DNA of 7,162 bases, taken from NCBI GenBank assembly GCA_028290925.1, contig JAQGIX010000347.1, forward strand, positions 1 through 7,162. Direction: 5' to 3'. The translations under genes were made by a program, and so were the position numbers. The DNA is from Phenylobacterium sp. (GTDB lineage Bacteria; Pseudomonadota; Alphaproteobacteria; Caulobacterales; Caulobacteraceae). Positions 1-4,321 of the stretch are shown one piece after another (position 1 is the first letter of the stretch; each line of letters begins with the position of its first letter). The notes under the pieces are model-generated. The model was given only the letters and a program-made list of their open reading frames with translations, was not told the DNA's origin and did no database searches.

Positions 1-1053
1 GCCACTGCGGCCAAGCACGCGCCGGCTGCGGCCGCTCCGGTCGATCCCACGGTCATGCAACCGGGCTGGGCGCCGCCGAAACATAGCTGGGGCCACCCGG
101 ACCTCTCCGGCTACTGGACCAACGCCACCATCACACCCACGACGCGCAACTCGCGGCTGACCGACAAGGCGACCCTGTCGGCCGCGGAAGCCCGGGCGAT
201 GGAGAAGACCTGGACCGATGCGCTGGCCGCGGCCGACGCGCCCACCGACCCCGCCGCGGGGACGCAGGCCTACGAGGACAAGCCGAGCGAGGCGAAGCTG
301 ATCGCGATCCGGCCCGACTTCGGCGCGGCCGGCGGCGACGTGGGCGGCTACAACGCCTTCTGGCTGGATCCCGGCACCCACATCATGGAGGTGAACGGCG
401 AGTTCCGGACCTCCATCATCACCACCGCCAACGGCCTGCCGCCGCCGCGCAAGGACGGGGCGCCGACCCGGGGCGGCGGCGGATACCGCGGCGACGTCTA
501 CGACAGCTACGAGACGCGCTCGCTGGGCGAGCGGTGCATCATGGGCTTCGGCGCCAACGCCGGCCCGCCGATGCTGGCCAACGGCTTCTACAACAACGAC
601 TATTACATCATCCAGACGCCCGACGCGGTGGTGATCCAGGTGGAACTGATCCACGACCTGCGGACCATCCGGCTCAAGGGCCAGCACCGCACCGACGGCG
701 TGCGCCCCTGGATGGGCGACTCCATCGGTCACTTCGAGGGCGACACCCTGGTGGTCGAAACCACCAACATCCCGCAGGGGCAGGCCTTCTTCGGGTCGTG
801 GAAGAATCTGAAGACCACGGAGTGGTTCACCCGCGTGTCGCCCACCCGCATCAACTACAGGTTCCAGGTGGAAGACCCCGACACGTGGGACAAGCCGTGG
901 GGCGGCGAGTACGACTTCGCGCCGATGCACGGGATCATCTACGAATACGCCTGCCACGAGGGCAACTACGCCCTGCCCGCCATCCTGGCGGGGGCCCGGC
1001 GGGGCGAAACGGCGGCCCAGGCGCCCGCGGCGGCGAGCACCGGCGGCCGCTAG
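1..1053 (+). CDS. Uncharacterised probable secreted protein, 5' end outside window
   Basis: The frame is open from base 1 to the TAG at 1051-1053, giving 350 visible residues. An ATG occurs at 55, but no Shine-Dalgarno precedes it and the frame continues upstream through an Ala/Pro-rich stretch. The true start, probably with a signal peptide, is therefore likely left of the window. Recognisable blocks are PDLSGYW (97-117), GDSIGHFEGDTLVV (from 715), EWFTRVSPT (from 820) and YEYACHEGNY (940-969). From memory, these blocks recur in a family of hypothetical proteins common in soil bacteria with large genomes, including Acidobacteria and Caulobacterales. No function is established that I know of, and I see no catalytic motif. 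The C-terminal tail (QAPAAASTGGR) is low-complexity. The gene is convergent with the YdcZ-like gene, 16 bp away, and shows no link to the efflux genes. Confidence is high that it is coding and low on role. Confidence 0.85.
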   Translation, partial: ATAAKHAPAAAAPVDPTVMQPGWAPPKHSWGHPDLSGYWTNATITPTTRNSRLTDKATLSAAEARAMEKTWTDALAAADAPTDPAAGTQAYEDKPSEAKLIAIRPDFGAAGGDVGGYNAFWLDPGTHIMEVNGEFRTSIITTANGLPPPRKDGAPTRGGGGYRGDVYDSYETRSLGERCIMGFGANAGPPMLANGFYNNDYYIIQTPDAVVIQVELIHDLRTIRLKGQHRTDGVRPWMGDSIGHFEGDTLVVETTNIPQGQAFFGSWKNLKTTEWFTRVSPTRINYRFQVEDPDTWDKPWGGEYDFAPMHGIIYEYACHEGNYALPAILAGARRGETAAQAPAAASTGGR

Positions 1054-1069
1054 TCGCGGTGCGGGGGCC

Positions 1070-1516
1070 TCACCCGCGGCGGACCAGGACCACGCCGCCG
1101 ATCACCAGCGCCAGGCCGGCGAGACGCAGGGCGGTCACGGGGTGACGCTCGAGGCCCAACGCCCCGAACTGATCGAGCGCCACGGCGGTGACGACCTGTC
1201 CGGCCACGGCCGCCGTGAACAGGGCGCCCACGCCGATCCGCGGGGCCCCGAAGGCGGCCACCGCGACGAAGAAGGCGCCATAGACGCCGCCAAGCCAGGC
1301 GTACCAGGGAAGTGAGCGCAGGCCGCCGCTGTCGATCCGCGCGCCCGTGAACGCGGCCAGCGCCGCAAGCCCCAACGACCCGATGACGAAGGAAGCCAGC
1401 GCGGCGGCGACGGGGGAACCCAGGGGGCGCGCCAGCAGCGCATTGGTGGGCGCCTGGACGGCCATGCCTGCCCCGCCGAGCACAGCCAGAAGGATGATCA
1501 GCCAGCCGAGCGTCAT
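1070..1516 (-). CDS. YdcZ-family (DMT superfamily) small inner-membrane transporter
   Basis: This is a 148-residue, very hydrophobic protein with about five predicted membrane helices (roughly residues 3-22, 34-56, 71-91, 94-114 and 127-146). It matches the YdcZ/DUF606 branch of the drug/metabolite transporter superfamily. Signature blocks seen are QAPTNALLARPLGSP near the N-terminus (21-35), PWYAWLGGVYGAFFV (70-84), a GQ pair at 106-107 and DQFGALG (115-121). The length is normal for the family, whose members are half-size relative to EamA proteins and often act as dimers or pairs. Substrates are mostly unknown. The ATG at 1516-1514 is backed by a strong Shine-Dalgarno (GGAGGAG, complement of 1523-1529) six bases upstream. 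It stands alone on the minus strand, divergent from the small membrane protein and the RND operon, and could share control through the palindrome at 1593-1608. Confidence 0.9.
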   Translation of the reverse strand: MTLGWLIILLAVLGGAGMAVQAPTNALLARPLGSPVAAALASFVIGSLGLAALAAFTGARIDSGGLRSLPWYAWLGGVYGAFFVAVAAFGAPRIGVGALFTAAVAGQVVTAVALDQFGALGLERHPVTALRLAGLALVIGGVVLVRRG

Positions 1517-1522
1517 GATCCG

Positions 1523-1529
1523 CTCCTCC
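1523..1529 (-). promoter_or_regulatory. Ribosome binding site of the YdcZ-like gene
   Basis: On the minus strand this reads GGAGGAG, six bases before the ATG at 1516. It is a near-ideal anti-16S match and fixes the start of the YdcZ-like gene. Confidence 0.8.
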
Positions 1530-1592
1530 GTCGCGCCGCGGGAAAGCCGCGCCGTGCCGCTTGGTTCCTTTCCGCAACAGCGCGGCCGTGGG

Positions 1593-1608
1593 CTTACACC
1601 CTTGTAAG
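1593..1608. promoter_or_regulatory. Perfect palindrome, candidate operator in the divergent region
   Basis: CTTACACCCTTGTAAG is a perfect inverted repeat with 6-bp arms (CTTACA and TGTAAG) around a 4-bp centre. It is AT-richer than its surroundings and lies between the divergent YdcZ-like gene (start at 1516) and the small membrane-protein gene (start at 1687). TTACA/TGTAA half-sites are of the kind bound by dimeric repressors such as TetR-family proteins that control efflux genes. The tight 4-bp spacing differs from the longer TtgR-type operators. No regulator gene is in the window, so the bound protein is unknown. I found no convincing -35/-10 pair around it. The rest of 1517-1686 shows no gene. 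Confidence 0.4.
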
Positions 1609-1676
1609 TCCGGGGCGAGGCGGCTGCGGCGCGGCTCCGCGATAGTGGCCTCCAAGGCTCGGACTGGGCCGCTCTT

Positions 1677-1680
1677 GGAG
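1677..1680 (+). promoter_or_regulatory. Ribosome binding site deciding the GTG start at 1687
   Basis: GGAG lies six bases before the GTG at 1687. The earlier in-frame starts (TTG 1561, GTG 1645) have no comparable site, so this decides the start of the 47-residue protein. Confidence 0.5.
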
Positions 1681-1686
1681 ACCGAA

Positions 1687-1830
1687 GTGAGTAGGAAGGT
1701 CTGGCTGGGAGGCGCTTTCGCCCTGCTGTTTGCGGGCGGTCTTTGCCTCGTGTCGCCGCGCCTCGGCGGATTGGCCCTCATCCTGCTCGCCCTCGGGGCG
1801 GTGGCGGCCTTCGCCTACCGTCTCCTCTGA
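1687..1830 (+). CDS. Small two-helix membrane protein (47 aa), family not recognised
   Basis: This is a short frame from GTG 1687 to TGA 1828-1830. It encodes a short basic N-terminus (VSRKVW), a hydrophobic helix at about residues 7-23, a PR turn at 24-25, and a second hydrophobic helix at about 26-45. The product looks like an inner-membrane hairpin. The frame is open back to a TTG at 1561, but residues from that segment look non-coding and would include the palindrome at 1593-1608. I therefore prefer the GTG with GGAG six bases upstream. It lies 70 bp before the outer-membrane factor in the same direction, so it may be the first gene of the efflux operon or an independent small gene. I recognise no family and propose no function. 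The hydrophobic pattern and ribosome binding site support real coding, but chance is possible at this length. Confidence 0.55.
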   Translation: MSRKVWLGGAFALLFAGGLCLVSPRLGGLALILLALGAVAAFAYRLL

Positions 1831-1888
1831 GCGCACCCCTTTCCGCGATTGAGCGACGAACGCACGCCGGTGGTTAGAGCGTGAGCGT

Positions 1889-1893
1889 GGGAG
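1889..1893 (+). promoter_or_regulatory. Ribosome binding site deciding the ATG start at 1901
   Basis: GGGAG lies seven bases before ATG 1901 and only four before the adjacent in-frame GTG 1898. The ATG at 1922 has no such site. This supports ATG 1901 as the start of the outer-membrane factor. Confidence 0.5.
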
Positions 1894-1900
1894 ACTTGTG

Positions 1901-3268
1901 ATGCCGGGTTTCGCCGCGTCCATGCCGGGACGCACGCGCGGACGTTCAAAGGCCTGGGCCGCCGCCGCGGCCGGCCTGCTGGCGGGCTGCGCGAGCTATT
2001 CGCCGCTGCCCCTGACGCCCACGCCGCAGCTCGCCCCATCCGTCGATCGGCTGGCCCACGACCAGCCGCTGCCGGCCGGCCCGCTGACGGTGGCCCAGGT
2101 CACCGCGCTCGCGGTGCAGAACAACCCCGACCTGCGGGCGTTCCGCGCCCAGCACGGCGTCGCCCAGGCGCAGTTGATCCAGGCCGGCGTGCTGCCCAAT
2201 CCCCTGCTCAACATGGCCGTGCTGCCGCTGCTGGCCGGCGTCGGCACCACCACCGCCTGGAACGCCGCCCTGAACTTCAACTTCGGCGCCCTCGTCACCT
2301 ATCGCACCCATAAGGAGGCCGCGCAGAAGACGGTGCAGCAGGTCGACGCCAATATCCTCTGGCGCGAGTGGCAGCTGGCCGGCGAGGCGCGGCTGCTGGC
2401 CGTCGACCTGATCGAGGGCCAGCGCAGCGTCGCGGTCCTGGCCCAGTCGCGCGACCTGCTGGCGGCGCGGGGACAGCGGCTGGAGACCGCGCTCGGGGCC
2501 GGCAACCTGACCCTGGCCGACGCCGCGCCCTACCTCGCGGCGCGGCAGGCGGCCCAGACCCTGCTCGACGACACGCAGCGCCGGCTGCTGGCCCAGCGGC
2601 ATCAGCTGAACGCCCTGCTGGGCCTGGCGCCCGAGGCGGTCGTGCCCCTGGCCGACACCGTGGACCTGCCGCCGCTGGATCCCGCGGCCATCGAGCGGGA
2701 CCTGCCCAACCTGCCGCATCGCCGGCCGGACCTGGTGGCCCTGCAGCTGGGCTATGCGGCGCAGGACGCCAAGCTGCGCACCGCCCTCCTGTCGCAGTTT
2801 CCCGCGCTGACGCTGGGGGTCCAGGCGAGCAGCGACAACGCCAATGTGCGCAACGGCGGCCCGACCGCCAGCCTCGGCCTGCCGATCTTCGATCGCAACC
2901 AGGGCGGCGTCGCCGTCGAACAGGCCACGCGCGTGCAGCTGCATGAGGAATATGCCGCCCGGCTGACCGCCGCCGTGGGCGAGGTCCGCGCCCGGCTGAG
3001 CGAGATCGCGGCGACCCAGCGCCAGCTGCGGCAGGTGCGCGCCGACCTACCCATCGCCGAACAGCGGGCCGCCCGCGCCGGGGCGGCGCTCAGCACCCAC
3101 GACATCGACCAGCGGGCCTATGTGGACCTGGTCAACGCCTGGCTGCTCCGCGCCGCCCAGGTCGTCGGCCTCGAACAGATCCTGCTGGAGCAGCAGGTGG
3201 CGATCGCCACCGTCGTCGGCGCCGGACTGCCTTCCATCCAACCACCGCCGCAGGAGGCTGCGCGATGA
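1901..3268 (+). CDS. RND efflux outer-membrane factor, TolC/OEP family lipoprotein
   Basis: This 455-residue protein should form the outer-membrane channel-tunnel of the tripartite pump. The N-terminus has basic residues (RTRGRSK), an Ala-rich hydrophobic stretch and an LAGC lipobox, placing a lipidated cysteine at residue 30. Two OEP repeats follow, roughly residues 62-245 and 270-440. The first opens with LTVAQVTALAVQNNPDL (62-78). The second carries RRPDL (274-278) and GLPIFDRNQGG (326-336), both hallmarks of NodT/CzcC-type factors. Long Ala/Gln/Arg-rich helical segments fit the periplasmic coiled coils, and the length is normal. Three starts are possible: GTG 1898, ATG 1901 and ATG 1922. 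ATG 1901 has the best-placed Shine-Dalgarno. Its last codons overlap the adaptor gene by four bases, so the two are translationally coupled. The resemblance to CzcC- and NodT-type factors does not settle whether the substrate is a drug or a metal. Confidence 0.92.
   Translation: MPGFAASMPGRTRGRSKAWAAAAAGLLAGCASYSPLPLTPTPQLAPSVDRLAHDQPLPAGPLTVAQVTALAVQNNPDLRAFRAQHGVAQAQLIQAGVLPNPLLNMAVLPLLAGVGTTTAWNAALNFNFGALVTYRTHKEAAQKTVQQVDANILWREWQLAGEARLLAVDLIEGQRSVAVLAQSRDLLAARGQRLETALGAGNLTLADAAPYLAARQAAQTLLDDTQRRLLAQRHQLNALLGLAPEAVVPLADTVDLPPLDPAAIERDLPNLPHRRPDLVALQLGYAAQDAKLRTALLSQFPALTLGVQASSDNANVRNGGPTASLGLPIFDRNQGGVAVEQATRVQLHEEYAARLTAAVGEVRARLSEIAATQRQLRQVRADLPIAEQRAARAGAALSTHDIDQRAYVDLVNAWLLRAAQVVGLEQILLEQQVAIATVVGAGLPSIQPPPQEAAR
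3252..3257 (+). promoter_or_regulatory. Strong ribosome binding site inside the end of the outer-membrane factor gene
   Basis: AGGAGG is a full anti-16S match seven bases before ATG 3265, within the last codons of the preceding gene. With the ATGA overlap at 3265-3268 it ensures both independent and coupled translation of the adaptor. Confidence 0.8.
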
Positions 3269-4311
3269 GGTCGCGTTCCATTCCCCCCGCGATCCTCGCC
3301 GTGGGCGCCGTGGCGGCGCTCGCCGCCTGCAGCCCCAAGCCGGCGCCCCCGCCGGCCCCGAGCGTGCTGGTGCGCACGCAAGCTGCGGTCCAGGGGACCG
3401 TGCCGGACGTGGTGACGGTCTACGGCGCCGCCGCGCCGGCCACCGGGGCGCTGGCGACGCTCAGCCTGCGCCAGCCGGCGCAGGTGGACGCCATCCTGGT
3501 CGCCCCGGGCGCGGTGGTGACGGCCGGCCAGCGGCTGCTGAGCTACACCCTCAATCCCGCCTCGGTCGCGGCCTACCGCCAGGCCACGGCGGCCTTGGCG
3601 CTGGCCCAGGCCCAGGTTGCGCACGCCAACCAGCTGTTCGCCCAGCAGCTCGCCACCCGCGATCAGGTGGCGCAGGCCGAGGCCAGCCTGCGCACCGCCC
3701 AGGCGAACCTCGCGGCGCTCAGCCAGCAGGGGGCCGGCGTCGCGTCCGGCGCGGTGGCGACGCCCGTCGACGGGGTGGTGGTCTCGATCCCTGTCGCCGT
3801 GGGCGACCAGACGGCGGCCGGCGCGCCGCTGGTCACCGTCGCCCGCCGGGGCGGCCTGGTGATCACCGCCGGGTTCGAACCGGCGGCGGCGGCGCGGTTG
3901 CGCGTCGGCCAGCCGGCGACCCTGCAGAGCCTGGCGGCGGGCCTGCCGGCGGTCCAGGGGAGCGTCGCTAGGGTGTCCGGCGCGCTCAACCCGCGCACCC
4001 GGCTGATCGACGCCGATATCGCCGCGCCGGGCGGCAGCCTGATCCTCGGCGACGCCTATCGCGCCATGGTCACGGTCGGCCAGGTCAGCGGCTGGCTGGC
4101 CCCGCACGTCGGGGTGCTCAACGACGGACAGCGCGACTACGTCTTCCAGGTCAGCGGCGGCCACGCCCGGCGGGTCGACGTCAGCCTGATCCGCAGCGAC
4201 GGCAATATCGACGTGGTCCAGGGCCCGCTCGACCCGCACCTGCCGCTGGTCGCGGACGGCGCCTACCAGCTGGAAGCCGGGGCGCTGGTGCGCACCGCCA
4301 GCGCGCGATGA
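3265..4311 (+). CDS. RND efflux periplasmic adaptor subunit (membrane fusion protein), lipoprotein
   Basis: This 348-residue adaptor would bridge the RND permease and the outer-membrane channel. A signal peptide ends in a LAAC lipobox with Cys22, followed by a Pro-rich linker, so the protein is predicted to be anchored in the inner membrane by lipid. The domain order is that of the HlyD/AcrA family. The first half of the lipoyl-like domain is at about 72-94 (VAPGAVVTAGQRLL). An Ala/Gln-rich alpha-hairpin spans about 99-155. The second lipoyl half is at about 165-193 (TPVDGVVVSIPVAVGDQ). A beta-barrel region follows at about 197-270, with NPRTRLIDADI at 242-252. The membrane-proximal domain is at about 275-348 and includes LNDGQRDYVFQV. 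The length is at the short end of the family. The ATG overlaps the preceding stop (ATGA) and has a perfect AGGAGG site. The permease starts 10 bases downstream. Substrate unknown. Confidence 0.92.
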   Translation: MRSRSIPPAILAVGAVAALAACSPKPAPPPAPSVLVRTQAAVQGTVPDVVTVYGAAAPATGALATLSLRQPAQVDAILVAPGAVVTAGQRLLSYTLNPASVAAYRQATAALALAQAQVAHANQLFAQQLATRDQVAQAEASLRTAQANLAALSQQGAGVASGAVATPVDGVVVSIPVAVGDQTAAGAPLVTVARRGGLVITAGFEPAAAARLRVGQPATLQSLAAGLPAVQGSVARVSGALNPRTRLIDADIAAPGGSLILGDAYRAMVTVGQVSGWLAPHVGVLNDGQRDYVFQVSGGHARRVDVSLIRSDGNIDVVQGPLDPHLPLVADGAYQLEAGALVRTASAR

Positions 4312-4321
4312 ACCCCGCACA

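Noticed and set aside
1061..1077. Possible hairpin GCGGG-7 nt-CCCGC between the convergent genes, as a terminator
   Set aside because: The stem is only five pairs and there is no T-tract on either strand. Such short GC stems are expected by chance here.
1561..1686. Longer 89-codon version of the small membrane protein starting at TTG 1561
   Set aside because: The extra 42 residues look non-coding, the TTG has no Shine-Dalgarno, and this version would include the palindrome at 1593-1608.
1849..1880. Possible promoter TTGAGCG with GTTAGAGC before the outer-membrane factor gene
   Set aside because: It partly resembles the Caulobacter housekeeping consensus, but the 17-base gap is longer than that consensus allows and two positions in each box mismatch. 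Too weak to list.
1946..2944. 332-codon minus-strand open frame opposite the outer-membrane factor
   Set aside because: It has a Gln/Arg/Gly-rich composition and no motif. The plus-strand frame has a lipobox and both OEP repeats.
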